Shown here: piece after piece, positions 32,500 through 41,362 of the stretch | Layout: each line of letters begins with the position of its first letter | How positions within the stretch are numbered: the stretch's first letter is position 1 | Assembly (NCBI RefSeq): GCF_022374935.2 | Contig: NZ_CP092430.2 | Span: 2,294,001 to 2,358,000, forward strand | Source: Mycolicibacter virginiensis | GTDB lineage: Bacteria > Actinomycetota > Actinomycetes > Mycobacteriales > Mycobacteriaceae | Direction of reading: 5' to 3' | DNA: 64,000 nucleotides | The notes under the pieces: generated by a model | What the model was told of the DNA's origin: nothing | The model's input: the letters and a program-made list of their open reading frames with translations, nothing else | The model's database searches: none | Made by a program: the position numbers and the translations under genes

Positions 32500-33255
32500 A
32501 TGGGGCGTACCCAGGTGGTCTGCGGGGCGATGGCGGTCATGCTGGCGACGGGAGTGGCCGGCTGTAGCTCGGAGCCGGCGTCCCCGACGATCACGGTGTT
32601 CGCGGCGGCATCCCTGCAGCCGGCGTTCACCGAAATCGCCGAGCAGTTCAAAACCGACAATCCCGGCGTGGCGGTGGCCTTCAACTTCGCAGGATCCTCG
32701 GACTTGGCTACCCAACTGACACAGGGCGCGCGCGCCGACGTCTTCGCCTCGGCCAACACCACCCAAATGGACAAGGTCGCGCAGGCCGGCCTGCTGGACG
32801 CGGCGGCGGTGCCGTTTGCCACCAACACGCTGGTGATCGTGACGGCACCTGGCAATCCGCACGGGGTGCGGTCCTTCGCCGATCTGGCCACACCAGGGCT
32901 CGCGGTGGTGGTGTGTCAGGCGCCGGTCCCATGCGGCGCGGCGACCCACAAGGTCGAAGACGCCACCGGCGTCACGGTGACACCGGTCAGCGAGGAGCCC
33001 GACGTCACCGACGTCCTCAACAAGGTCACCACCGGCCAGGCCGACGCCGGCGTGGTGTACCGCACCGATGCCCAGCACGCTGGAGACAAGGTGGCCACCA
33101 TCGAGTTCCCCGAGGCTGCCGACGCGGTCAACACCTACCCGATCGCGCTGCTGGAGGAAGCGCCTTCGCCCGGGCCGGCCCGCGCGTTCGTCGATCTGGT
33201 CACCGGCGAAGCGGGGCAGAAGGTGCTGCACGCGGCCGGTTTCGGTAAGCCCTGA
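32500..33255 (+). CDS. modA: Molybdate ABC transporter substrate-binding lipoprotein
   Basis: A 251-residue lipoprotein. The signal peptide ends in the lipobox VAGC, with C22 as the lipidated residue. The mature domain shows the ModA features ITVFAAASLQPAFTEIAEQF, FNFAGSSDLATQL, GARADVFASANTTQMD and GQADAGVVYRTDA. It binds molybdate or tungstate outside the membrane and delivers it to ModB. First gene of modABC, equivalent to Rv1857. Confidence 0.95.
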   Translation: MGRTQVVCGAMAVMLATGVAGCSSEPASPTITVFAAASLQPAFTEIAEQFKTDNPGVAVAFNFAGSSDLATQLTQGARADVFASANTTQMDKVAQAGLLDAAAVPFATNTLVIVTAPGNPHGVRSFADLATPGLAVVVCQAPVPCGAATHKVEDATGVTVTPVSEEPDVTDVLNKVTTGQADAGVVYRTDAQHAGDKVATIEFPEAADAVNTYPIALLEEAPSPGPARAFVDLVTGEAGQKVLHAAGFGKP

Positions 33256-33261
33256 CCGGCC

Positions 33262-34053
33262 GTGGTCGGCCGGCCTGATGACCTGCCGGGCTGGGTCTAT
33301 GTGCCCGCCGCGATCGGCGCGGCGTTCGTGGTGCTGCCACTGGTGGGGATCGCAGCGAAAGTCGACTGGCCACATTTCTGGTCGCTGATCAGCAGCCCGG
33401 CTGCCACCACCGCGCTGCAACTGAGCCTGCGCACCGCCGCGGCCAGCACGGCCCTGTGTGTGCTGCTGGGTGTGCCGATGGCGCTGGTCCTGGCACGCAG
33501 CCAGGCCCGGGTGGTGCGCGTGCTCCGGCCGTTGGTGTTGTTGCCGCTGGTGCTGCCTCCGGTGGTGGGCGGAATCGCGCTGCTGTATGCGTTCGGCCGG
33601 CTGGGATTGCTGGGCCGTTATCTGGAGGCCGCCGGCATCCATATCGCGTTCACCACGACCGCGGTGGTGCTGGCGCAGACCTTCGTATCGTTGCCGTTTC
33701 TGGTAATCGCCCTGGAAGGCGCGGCGCGGACCGCCGGCGCCGACTACGAGAGGGTGGCGGCCACGCTGGGTGCCCGGCCCAGCGTGGTGTGGTGGCGGGT
33801 CACGCTGCCGCTGTTGGCGCCCGGCCTGATCTCCGGGGCGGTGCTGGCATTCGCGCGGTCGCTCGGGGAATTCGGGGCGACGCTGACTTTTGCCGGCTCC
33901 CTGGAGGGCGTCACCAGGACATTGCCGCTGGCTATCTATCTGCAGCGCGTGTCGGATGCGGACGCCGCGGCGGCGATGTCGCTGTTGCTGGTGGCTGTTG
34001 CCGCAGTGGTGGTGCTCGTCGTGGGTGTCCGGCGACTGAGCAGCATCGGATGA
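33262..34053 (+). CDS. modB: Molybdate ABC transporter permease
   Basis: A 263-residue permease with about six membrane helices and the EAA-type loop [20 protein letters not shown](R) that docks onto ModC, followed by [14 protein letters not shown], characteristic of ModB/CysT permeases. GTG start 6 bases after modA stop; its stop overlaps the modC start (ATGA), so the three genes are one transcription and translation unit. Confidence 0.95.
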   Translation: MVGRPDDLPGWVYVPAAIGAAFVVLPLVGIAAKVDWPHFWSLISSPAATTALQLSLRTAAASTALCVLLGVPMALVLARSQARVVRVLRPLVLLPLVLPPVVGGIALLYAFGRLGLLGRYLEAAGIHIAFTTTAVVLAQTFVSLPFLVIALEGAARTAGADYERVAATLGARPSVVWWRVTLPLLAPGLISGAVLAFARSLGEFGATLTFAGSLEGVTRTLPLAIYLQRVSDADAAAAMSLLLVAVAAVVVLVVGVRRLSSIG

Positions 34054-35165
34054 GCGCCCAAGCTGGCGGGCTTACGTTGCAGGCGGTCGTCGCCGAACGC
34101 GGCCTGGACGTGCAGTTGAACGTCGAATCGGGCGAAGTGCTGGCGGTCCTGGGGCCCAACGGCGCCGGGAAGTCGACCTTGCTGCATGTGATCGCGGGGC
34201 TGCTGCGACCCGACGAGGGCCTGGTCCGCGCAGGTGATCGGGTACTGACCGACACCCGGGCCGGAGTTCAGGTGGCCACCTGCGACCGCCGGGTGGGCCT
34301 GCTGCTGCAGGATCCGCTGCTGTTCCCGCACTTGAGCGTGGCGGCCAACGTCGCATTCGGATCGCATCATCGGCGTCGCTTCGACCTGCGCCGGGCGCGC
34401 GCCCATGCCCTCGCGGCGCCGTGGCTGCGGGCGGTCGACGCCGAAGGCCTGGCCGCGTGCCGGCCGCGCCGGCTGTCCGGGGGGCAGGCGCAGCGGGTCG
34501 CGATCGCCCGTGCCCTAGCCGCCGAACCGGAAGTGCTGTTGCTCGACGAGCCGTTGGCCGGACTCGACGTGGGTGCGGCGTCTGCGGTGCGCACGGTGCT
34601 GCGCGACGCGCTTGGTGCGGCAGGGCGCACCACCGTGCTGGTCACCCACGACCTGCTCGACGTATTTGCGTTGGCGGATCGGGTGTTGGTTCTCGAATCC
34701 GGGCGGATCGCCGAGATCGGCCGCGCCGCAGAAGTATTGGCCGCACCGCGGAGCCGCTTCGGGGCGCAGATCGCCGGTGTCAATCTGGTCGCGGGGGTGC
34801 TTGACTCCGCCGGCCTATTGCGCACCGGGTGGGGAGAGCAGTGGCACGGCACCACCGACGACGGTGTGGAACCGGGTCGGCCGGCGGTCGCGGTCAGCGC
34901 ACCACGGGCGGTGGCGGTCTACCGGGAGCCGCCGCGCCACGGCAGTCCCCGCAATCTGCTCGAGGTGATCGTGGCCGAGCTCGACGTACGCGGCAGCACG
35001 GTCCAGGTGCGTGGCGTGGAGCAGCCCGATGGAGCGCCGGGACTGGCCGCGGACATCACCGCCGACGCGGCGGCGGAACTGCGTCTGGCGCCGGGGGAGA
35101 CGGTCTGGTTCGGGGTCAAAGCCCAGGAAGTGACGCTGCGTGCGACACACCCCGGCACGGCGTAA
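34050..35165 (+). CDS. modC: Molybdate ABC transporter ATP-binding protein
   Basis: A 371-residue ATPase. Walker [10 protein letters not shown] at residues 35-43, Q-loop LLLQDPLLF, signature [17 protein letters not shown], Walker [13 protein letters not shown] and the switch VTHD are present. The C-terminal third (about 300-371) is a TOBE/Mop-type molybdate-binding regulatory domain with [14 protein letters not shown]. Powers ModAB uptake. Equivalent to Rv1859. Confidence 0.95.
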   Translation: MSAQAGGLTLQAVVAERGLDVQLNVESGEVLAVLGPNGAGKSTLLHVIAGLLRPDEGLVRAGDRVLTDTRAGVQVATCDRRVGLLLQDPLLFPHLSVAANVAFGSHHRRRFDLRRARAHALAAPWLRAVDAEGLAACRPRRLSGGQAQRVAIARALAAEPEVLLLDEPLAGLDVGAASAVRTVLRDALGAAGRTTVLVTHDLLDVFALADRVLVLESGRIAEIGRAAEVLAAPRSRFGAQIAGVNLVAGVLDSAGLLRTGWGEQWHGTTDDGVEPGRPAVAVSAPRAVAVYREPPRHGSPRNLLEVIVAELDVRGSTVQVRGVEQPDGAPGLAADITADAAAELRLAPGETVWFGVKAQEVTLRATHPGTA

Positions 35166-35188
35166 CTTGCGTACCGATGCCAACGCGG

Positions 35189-35194
35189 TAGGTT
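35189..35194 (+). promoter_or_regulatory. Candidate -10 box, leaderless apa
   Basis: TAGGTT ends 8 bases before the apa ATG; no ribosome site is visible between. Suggests a very short or absent leader. Confidence 0.35.
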
Positions 35195-35202
35195 TTTCTG
35201 CC

Positions 35203-36069
35203 ATGAAGCAGGTGGACCTGACCTCCAGGGGAATTCGGGCGATGGCCGCGACCGCGGTCGCCGGTGCGTTGGCATTCGCCCTTGCGGCGCCGGTGTATGC
35301 GGACCCGGTGCCGCCGCCTCCTCCCGCGCCGCCGGCCACCGCGGATGCCCCGCCGGCCGACCCGAACGCCCCGGCTCCGGCCGCCGAGCCTGCGCCGCCC
35401 GAGGTGGGCCGCGTCGACGACGTTGCGGGCGGTTTCAGCTTCGTGCTGCCGGGCGGCTGGGTGCAGTCCGACACCAGTCACCTTGAGTACGGTTCGTCGC
35501 TGCTGAGCAAGAAGACCGGTGAGCCCATGCTGCCGGGTCAGCCGGCGCCGGTGGCCAACGACACCAGGATCGTGCTCGGCAAGCTCGACCAGCGGCTCTA
35601 CGCCAGCGCTGAGGCCGACAACGCCAAGGCCGCCACCCGCCTCGGATCGGACATGGGCGAGTTCTTCATGCCCTACCCCGGCACCCGCGCCAACCAGGTG
35701 AACGCTCCGCTCAACGGGGGCGGTTTGACCGGTAGCGCGTCGTACTACGAGGTCAAGTTCACCGACCCGGCCAAGCCGGTCGGCCAGATCTGGAGTGGCG
35801 TGATCGGTGTGCCGCCGGCCAGTGGCACCGGCCCGCAGACCGAACGGTGGTTCGTGGTGTGGCTGGGCACGGCCAACAACCCGGTCGATACCAACGCGGC
35901 CATCGCGTTGGCGGAGTCCATCCGGCCGTTGGGCGCGACTCCCGCCGAAGCAGCGCCTGCCCCGGCGCCGGGGATTCCGGGAATCCCGGCCCCTGCCCCT
36001 GCTCCGGCGCCTGCTCCCGCTCCGGCGCCTGCTCCCGCTCCGGCACCCGCTCCGGCCCCAGCTGCGTAA
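35203..36069 (+). CDS. apa: Alanine/proline-rich secreted antigen Apa
   Basis: A 288-residue secreted protein homologous to Apa/MPT32 (Rv1860), a mannosylated adhesin that binds fibronectin and lung surfactant protein A. Signal peptide [21 protein letters not shown], a Pro/Ala-rich linker, a folded core ([66 protein letters not shown]) and a C-terminal PAPAPA tail. In DNA the tail is an 18-base repeat rich in GCTCCGGCGCCTGCTCCC and may vary in length between strains. Shorter than the 325-residue H37Rv protein, mainly in the linkers. O-mannosylation is inferred from the family. Confidence 0.93.
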   Translation: MKQVDLTSRGIRAMAATAVAGALAFALAAPVYADPVPPPPPAPPATADAPPADPNAPAPAAEPAPPEVGRVDDVAGGFSFVLPGGWVQSDTSHLEYGSSLLSKKTGEPMLPGQPAPVANDTRIVLGKLDQRLYASAEADNAKAATRLGSDMGEFFMPYPGTRANQVNAPLNGGGLTGSASYYEVKFTDPAKPVGQIWSGVIGVPPASGTGPQTERWFVVWLGTANNPVDTNAAIALAESIRPLGATPAEAAPAPAPGIPGIPAPAPAPAPAPAPAPAPAPAPAPAPAA

Positions 36070-36087
36070 TCCCTGCTGATCACGCCC

Positions 36088-36381
36088 ATGGCCGCAAGCT
36101 ATCTCGCTGCTGCACTGTCGACACCGACGTCGGTCAGCTGGCTGGCCTATGTCCTGATCGGCGGCGTCGCCGGCTGGCTGGCGAACCGCATCATGAAGCG
36201 CGGTGGCTCCGGGATTCTGCTCAACGTCTTGATCGGCGTCATCGGCGGATTCATCGGCGGCATGCTGCTCGGCTGGATTGGTGTGGACGTTGAGCACGGC
36301 CGCAGGTGGTTCACCTTCTTCGTCTCGCTGGGCGGGGCCATCATTCTGCTGTGGGTCGTCGGGTTGGCTCGCCGCAGGTAG
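36088..36381 (+). CDS. GlsB/YeaQ/YmgE-type small membrane protein (Rv1861-like)
   Basis: A 97-residue protein with three hydrophobic helices and the family motif LIGGVAGWLANRIMKRGGSG followed by LIGVIGGFIGGMLLGWIG. The family is annotated transglycosylase-associated or stress-response membrane protein, but its activity is unknown. It starts 18 bases after apa and precedes adhA in the same direction. Confidence 0.85.
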   Translation: MAASYLAAALSTPTSVSWLAYVLIGGVAGWLANRIMKRGGSGILLNVLIGVIGGFIGGMLLGWIGVDVEHGRRWFTFFVSLGGAIILLWVVGLARRR

Positions 36382-36414
36382 CCGTCCCGGCTGTCGAACG
36401 CGCACCATAGGTCT

Positions 36415-37443
36415 ATGGCGTCGCAGTTGGCCGGGGTGTCGATGTCGGGATGGCGCGTTCAACGGCCGGGCCCGATAGCCAACCGACCGCTCGAGCGGGT
36501 CAGTACCGCGGTGCCGCGACCGCAGCCGGCAGAACTGTTGCTTGCCGTGCAGGCCTGCGGCGTGTGCCGCACCGACCTGCATGTCGCCGAAGGCGACCTT
36601 GCGGTGCACCGGCCCGGTGTGATCCCCGGCCACGAGGTGGTCGGCGAAGTCGTCGAGGTCGGCGCCGACGTCGGTGACGAGTTCGTGGTGGGGGACCGCG
36701 TCGGTATTGCCTGGCTACGACACACCTGCGGCACCTGTCGCTACTGCCGCCGCGGCGATGAGAACCTCTGCCCGCAGTCGCGCTACACCGGCTGGGATGA
36801 CGACGGCGGCTATGCCGAATTCGCCACCGTGCCCGCAGCTTTCGCGCTGCGCCTGCCCGACGGCTACAGCGACACCGAGTTGGCGCCGTTACTATGCGCG
36901 GGCATCATCGGCTACCGGTCCTTGCAGCGCGCGGACCTGCCCCCGGGCGGGCGGCTGGGGATCTACGGATTCGGCGGCAGTGCGCACATCACCGCGCAGG
37001 TCGCCCTCGCCAGCGGCGCCGAGGTACATGTGATGACCCGCGGCGAACGAGCGCGCGAACTGGCTTTGGAACTGGGCGTTGCCTCGGCCCAGGGCGCCGC
37101 CGATCCGCCACCGGTGCCGCTGGACTCCGCGATCCTGTTCGCCCCGGTCGGCGAGCTGGTGCTGCCCGCCTGCCAGGCGCTGGACGCCGGAGGGACACTG
37201 GCCATCGCCGGCATCCATCTCAGCGACATCCCACCGCTGAACTACCAGCGCCACCTGTTCCGTGAGCGTCAGATCCGGTCGGTCACGTCCAACACCCGCG
37301 CGGACGCCCACGCCTTCCTCGATTTCGCGGCCGCGCACCACATCGACGTGACGACGCCGGTGTACGCGCTGGGCGATGCCGACCGGGCCCTGGCGGACCT
37401 GGCTGCGGGCCGGATCGCAGGTGCGGCAGTGCTGCTGGTCTGA
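36415..37443 (+). CDS. adhA: Zinc-dependent alcohol dehydrogenase
   Basis: A 342-residue medium-chain dehydrogenase. Catalytic zinc ligands occur in [10 protein letters not shown] and PGHEVVGEV, the structural zinc site is [15 protein letters not shown], and the Rossmann motif is [16 protein letters not shown]. Highly similar to Rv1862. Oxidises alcohols or reduces aldehydes with NAD(P); the natural substrate is unknown. Its stop codon TGA contributes the first two bases of the repeat block at 37442. Confidence 0.94.
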   Translation: MASQLAGVSMSGWRVQRPGPIANRPLERVSTAVPRPQPAELLLAVQACGVCRTDLHVAEGDLAVHRPGVIPGHEVVGEVVEVGADVGDEFVVGDRVGIAWLRHTCGTCRYCRRGDENLCPQSRYTGWDDDGGYAEFATVPAAFALRLPDGYSDTELAPLLCAGIIGYRSLQRADLPPGGRLGIYGFGGSAHITAQVALASGAEVHVMTRGERARELALELGVASAQGAADPPPVPLDSAILFAPVGELVLPACQALDAGGTLAIAGIHLSDIPPLNYQRHLFRERQIRSVTSNTRADAHAFLDFAAAHHIDVTTPVYALGDADRALADLAAGRIAGAAVLLV

Positions 37444-37631
37444 ACCGCGGGGCTGACGCGGCGGTCCCAGTTTCGGCTCTCCTTCGTCGAGCCTCGCTGA
37501 ACCGCCGGGGCTGATGCGGCGGTCCCAGTTTCGGCTCTCCTTCGTCGAGCCTCGCTGAACCGCCGGGGCTGATGCGGCGGTCCCAGTTTCGGCTCTCCTT
37601 CGTCGAGCCTCGCTGAACCGCCGGGGCTCAG
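37442..37631. repeat. 58-bp hairpin tandem repeat, 3.3 copies (site C)
   Basis: Copies at 37442-37498 (57 bases), 37499-37556 and 37557-37614 (58 bases), then a 17-base partial. Each contains ACCGCC-(11)-GGCGGT and the run CAGTTTCGGCTCTCCTTCGT. Reverse-complemented, the unit is clearly the same as that at 43721-43948. It runs from the adhA stop codon into the stop codon of the convergent CPBP gene, so it may act as a bidirectional terminator. Confidence 0.92.
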
Positions 37632-38395
37632 CCAGAGACCTGCCACACCAGCGCGGCGGCCAGCGCACCGACCCCGTTGAGTGACCAATGCAGTGCGATG
37701 GGTGCGATCAGGCTGCCGCTGCGTCGTCGCAACCAGCTGAACACGAAGCCCGCAGCCCCGGTGGCCAGCACCGCGAGCGTCACGCCGGCCAGCATGCCGA
37801 AGAACCCGCCCCCGAGAACGCGCGTGAAACCGACGTTGCTGCTGGTCAGGCCCAGCGATGTGGCGACATGCCACAATCCGAACAGCAAGGAGCCGGCCGC
37901 GGCCACTCCGCGAAACCCCCACGCCCGGTGCAGCGCGCCGTGCAGCGCGCCGCGGAAAGCCAACTCCTCGGGGATCACGGTCTGCAGCGGGATGACGACC
38001 ATCGATGCCACCAGCGCACCCGAGACCGTGGCGTAGTGGTTGTTCAAGAACATCGGCCGGGTCACGGGCAGCATCACGCCGATCGCGATCACCGACACCA
38101 CGACTACTACCGCGGCCAGTGCGTAGCCGAACCCCGATTTCCAATGCGCGCGGCCCAGGCCGAGCTCGCTCCAGGTCAGGCCGTTATAGCGGACCAGGGC
38201 GATCAAGCCGATCGCGGTGGCCGGGACGGTGGCGACCGCAGCCCACGGGGTAGTGAAGTGGGCGATCAAATTGGCAAGCGCGAGCACCACCACGACGACG
38301 GCGACGTCGACGAAGGCGCGAAAGTGATTCAGCGCCGAGAGTTGCGACACCAATGGGTGCCGCCCCCAGGGCACCGCGAACTCGTGGCCAGACAT
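37628..38395 (-). CDS. CPBP-family intramembrane metalloprotease (Rv1863c-like)
   Basis: A 255-residue membrane protein with about seven helices. The three motifs of the CAAX protease and bacteriocin-processing family are present: IPEELAFRG (EExxxR type), SLLFGLWH and IALHWSLNG. Members are glutamic or metallo-type intramembrane proteases or immunity proteins. The substrate is unknown. Its C-terminal codons touch the repeat array at site C. A leaderless promoter is predicted just upstream. Confidence 0.88.
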   Translation of the reverse strand: MSGHEFAVPWGRHPLVSQLSALNHFRAFVDVAVVVVVLALANLIAHFTTPWAAVATVPATAIGLIALVRYNGLTWSELGLGRAHWKSGFGYALAAVVVVVSVIAIGVMLPVTRPMFLNNHYATVSGALVASMVVIPLQTVIPEELAFRGALHGALHRAWGFRGVAAAGSLLFGLWHVATSLGLTSSNVGFTRVLGGGFFGMLAGVTLAVLATGAAGFVFSWLRRRSGSLIAPIALHWSLNGVGALAAALVWQVSG

Positions 38396-38403
38396 TGCAC
38401 CGA

Positions 38404-38409
38404 ATTCTA
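38404..38409 (-). promoter_or_regulatory. Candidate -10 box, leaderless CPBP gene
   Basis: On the minus strand TAGAAT ends 8 bases before the ATG at 38395, with no ribosome site. Confidence 0.4.
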
Positions 38410-38482
38410 CGCGCGACGGCGCGTTGGGGCCTGGGCGTCGTCAGGGACGCCTAACCGCCGGGCTTGATTCGCTTGATTCGGG

Positions 38483-38893
38483 CTACTTGGGCCCGTGGGT
38501 CTCGCACAGCACGCGCGCCGGGTTGCCGGTGGCGGTGTTCTCGCTGACCACCTTGCCGTTCACGGTGACGGTACAGGTCAAGGCACCAGGACCGGCGCTC
38601 TGCGCGCTCAGCGAGTACGAGGACGGACTGGTTGCGTTCGTCATCGAGCCGGTCAGCTGAATCGACCACGGCAGCGGGGCGTTGGTGGCGTGCGCCTGAC
38701 CGTTCTGGCCTTGGTAGGTGATGTAGCTGGCGACCCCGGTACCGGTGAGGTCGTAGCGGACCGGCACCTTGGTGTGGTCCGGCGTCGCGCCGGCCGCCCC
38801 GGCGCCGGCCATGGTGGCCGACGCGACGAGGGCGCCGAGCAGCAACGACATCGCCTTGCGGGGCATCCGGACCGGTGCGGGGTGAGCAGTCAT
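38483..38893 (-). CDS. MmpS-like secreted protein
   Basis: A 136-residue exported protein: signal peptide (KAMSLLLGALVASATMAGAG) and a single MmpS-type beta-rich domain with YDLTGTGVASYITYQGQNG, LPWSIQL, the paired-cysteine strand ALTCTVTVNGKVVSENTATG and VLCE. MmpS proteins are periplasmic partners of MmpL lipid or siderophore exporters; no mmpL gene is nearby, and the usual N-terminal membrane anchor is replaced by what looks like a cleavable signal. It lies just downstream of the phosphoketolase gene in the same direction, where H37Rv has Rv1864c and Rv1865c (from memory). Confidence 0.82.
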   Translation of the reverse strand: MTAHPAPVRMPRKAMSLLLGALVASATMAGAGAAGATPDHTKVPVRYDLTGTGVASYITYQGQNGQAHATNAPLPWSIQLTGSMTNATSPSSYSLSAQSAGPGALTCTVTVNGKVVSENTATGNPARVLCETHGPK

Positions 38894-38898
38894 GGCCG

Positions 38899-41313
38899 TC
38901 ACCTTATCTCGCCGCTGTTCGGCTCTGCGCCCGATCGCCATGTCCAGTTGGTGATCCGGGGATCGTCCTCCCCGTGCTCGCGGGTGTAGAGCCGCGCGGC
39001 CATCCGCGCATCGACCATCTGCTGGCGCAGTACCGCATGGCGACCGCCCAATCCGGGCACCCGATCGATCACGTCCATCACCAAGTGGAAACGATCCAGA
39101 TCGTTGAGCATCACCATGTCGAACGGCGTTGTGGTGGTGCCGCGTTCGCGATAGCCGCGCACATGCATCTGATCGTGATTCGCCCGCGAGTAGGTCAGTC
39201 GGTGGATCAACCAGGGGTAGCCGTGGTAGGCGAAGATCACCGGCTTGTCGCGGGTGAACAGCGCATCGAATTCGGTGTCCGGCAACCCATGCGGATGTTC
39301 GGTCGTCGGTTGGAGGCGCATGATGTCGACGACATTCACCACACGCACGGCGAGGTCGGGCAGTTCGTCGCGCAGAATGTCTGCGGCGGCCAGGGTTTCC
39401 AGCGTGGGAATATCCCCGGCGCACGCGAGCACCACGTCCGGCTCGCCGGTGGTGGTGCCGGCCCACTCCCAGATACCCAGACCACGGGTGCAGTGCGCCA
39501 CCGCCGCCGGCATATGGAGGTAGGCCAGCGCCGGCTGTTTGCCGGCGACGATCACGTTGACGTAATTGCGGCTGCGCAGGCAGTGATCGGCCACCGACAG
39601 CAGCGTGTTCGCGTCCGGCGGCAGGTAGACCCGCACCACCTCGGGCCGCTTGTTGGCCACCAGATCGATGAACCCAGGATCCTGGTGTGACGCCCCGTTG
39701 TGGTCCTGGCGCCAGACGTGGGAGGTCAGCAGATAGTTCAGTGAGGCGATCGGTTGGCGCCACGGAAGTTCGCGGCTGACGGCCAGCCATTTGGCGTGCT
39801 GGTTGAACATCGAGTCGACGATGTGCACGAACGCTTCATAGCAGTTGAACAGCCCGTGCCGACCGGTCAGCAGATAGCCCTCCAGCCAGCCCTGGCACAG
39901 GTGCTCCGAGAGCACTTCCAGGACTCGCCCGTCCGGGGCCAGGTGATCGTCACCGGGGAGGGTCTCCGACAACCAGACCCGGTCGGTCGTGTCGAAGACC
40001 GCCGAGAGCCGGTTGGAGGCGGTCTCGTCGGGCCCCATCACCCGGAAGCGGTCGCGGTTGCGGTTGATGACGTCGCTCAGGAACGCGCCGAGCACCCGGG
40101 TGGCCTCGTGCAGTTCGGTGGCGGGCCGGGACACCGGCACCGCGTAGTCGCGAAAATCAGGCAGGTCCAGATCGCGGAGCAGCTGCCCTCCATTGGCATG
40201 CGGGTTGGCGCTCATCCGCCGGCCCCCGCGCGGCGCCAGCGCCGACAGCTCGGGCAGCAGGCGCCCGGAGGAGTCGAACAGCTCCGCTGGGCGGTAGCTG
40301 CGAAGCCATTCCTCCAGTTGGCGGCGGTGCTCGGGGTCGGTACGGGTCTGCGCGAGCGGCACCTGATGTGCCCGCCAGGTTCCCTCCACCTGTTGTCCGT
40401 CGACCACTTTCGGGCCGGTCCAGCCCTTCGGGGTGCGCAGCACGATCATCGGCCATACCGGCCGCATCGACGAGCCCTCGGTGCGCGCGGTGCGCTGGAT
40501 CGCCGCGATGTCGTCGAACGCGTCATCGAGTGCGGCGGCGAGCAGCTGATGTACGACGGCGGGGTCGTCGCCGGCGACGGTGATCGGCCGGTACCCGTAA
40601 CCGCGCAGCAAAGCCTCCAATTCCGGCTGCGGAATGCGGGCCAGCACAGTGGGATTGGCGATCTTGTAGCCGTTGAGATGAAGAATCGGCAGCACCGCGC
40701 CGTCCACGGCGGGGTTGAGAAACTTGTTCGAGTGCCAGCTGGCCGCCAGTGGTCCGGTCTCGGCCTCGCCGTCGCCGATCACGCAGGCGACCACCAGTTC
40801 GGGGTTGTCGAAGGCCGCGCCGAAGGCATGCACCAGCGCGTAGCCGAGCTCGCCGCCCTCATGGATGGAGCCCGGCGTCTCGGCCGCCACGTGGCTGGGG
40901 ATGCCGCCGGGAAAAGAGAACTGCCGGAATAACTTCCGCAGCCCGTCGACGTTCTCGCCGATGCCGGTATAGACCTCACTGTAGGTGCCCTCGAGATAGG
41001 CGTTGGCGACCAGTGCCGGACCGCCGTGGCCGGGGCCGGTGACGAAGATGACGTCGGCGTCGCGGTCGCGGATGATCCGGTTGAGATGCAGATAGAGCAG
41101 ATTGAGCCCTGGGGTGGTGCCCCAGTGCCCGAGCAGTCGGGGCTTGACGTGCTCGGCCCGCAGCGGTTCGGACAGCAGGGGATTGTCCAGCAGATAGATC
41201 TGGCCTACGGAGAGGTAATTCGCGGCCCGCCAGTAGGCATCGAGGCGGGCCAGTTCATCGTCGGAGAGTGTGGGCTTAGGTGGAGTCGCGTTGGCTGCAC
41301 TCACCTTTTCCAT
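38899..41313 (-). CDS. xfp: Xylulose 5-phosphate/fructose 6-phosphate phosphoketolase
   Basis: A full-length 804-residue thiamine diphosphate enzyme that cleaves xylulose 5-phosphate or fructose 6-phosphate with phosphate to give acetyl phosphate. Hallmarks are [35 protein letters not shown], the ThDP motif [46 protein letters not shown] and [17 protein letters not shown]. The ATG at 41313 gives a normal-length N-terminus; codons upstream in frame overlap the divergent CoA-transferase gene. I recall no counterpart in H37Rv. It would need acetate kinase or phosphotransacetylase elsewhere to feed acetyl-CoA. Confidence 0.95.
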   Translation of the reverse strand: MEKVSAANATPPKPTLSDDELARLDAYWRAANYLSVGQIYLLDNPLLSEPLRAEHVKPRLLGHWGTTPGLNLLYLHLNRIIRDRDADVIFVTGPGHGGPALVANAYLEGTYSEVYTGIGENVDGLRKLFRQFSFPGGIPSHVAAETPGSIHEGGELGYALVHAFGAAFDNPELVVACVIGDGEAETGPLAASWHSNKFLNPAVDGAVLPILHLNGYKIANPTVLARIPQPELEALLRGYGYRPITVAGDDPAVVHQLLAAALDDAFDDIAAIQRTARTEGSSMRPVWPMIVLRTPKGWTGPKVVDGQQVEGTWRAHQVPLAQTRTDPEHRRQLEEWLRSYRPAELFDSSGRLLPELSALAPRGGRRMSANPHANGGQLLRDLDLPDFRDYAVPVSRPATELHEATRVLGAFLSDVINRNRDRFRVMGPDETASNRLSAVFDTTDRVWLSETLPGDDHLAPDGRVLEVLSEHLCQGWLEGYLLTGRHGLFNCYEAFVHIVDSMFNQHAKWLAVSRELPWRQPIASLNYLLTSHVWRQDHNGASHQDPGFIDLVANKRPEVVRVYLPPDANTLLSVADHCLRSRNYVNVIVAGKQPALAYLHMPAAVAHCTRGLGIWEWAGTTTGEPDVVLACAGDIPTLETLAAADILRDELPDLAVRVVNVVDIMRLQPTTEHPHGLPDTEFDALFTRDKPVIFAYHGYPWLIHRLTYSRANHDQMHVRGYRERGTTTTPFDMVMLNDLDRFHLVMDVIDRVPGLGGRHAVLRQQMVDARMAARLYTREHGEDDPRITNWTWRSGAEPNSGEIR
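38901..38906 (-). promoter_or_regulatory. Candidate -10 box, leaderless MmpS-like gene
   Basis: TAAGGT on the minus strand ends 7 bases before the ATG at 38893 and lies within the last codons of the phosphoketolase gene, giving the small gene its own start site. Confidence 0.35.
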
Positions 41314-41349
41314 TGTCGCGCCCAACTCCGAACGCGGCAACCGATTCAT

Positions 41350-41355
41350 TACCCT
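41350..41355 (+). promoter_or_regulatory. Candidate -10 box, leaderless CoA-transferase gene
   Basis: TACCCT ends 7 bases before the GTG at 41363 in the 49-base divergent gap with xfp. Confidence 0.4.
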
Positions 41356-41362
41356 GACTCCC

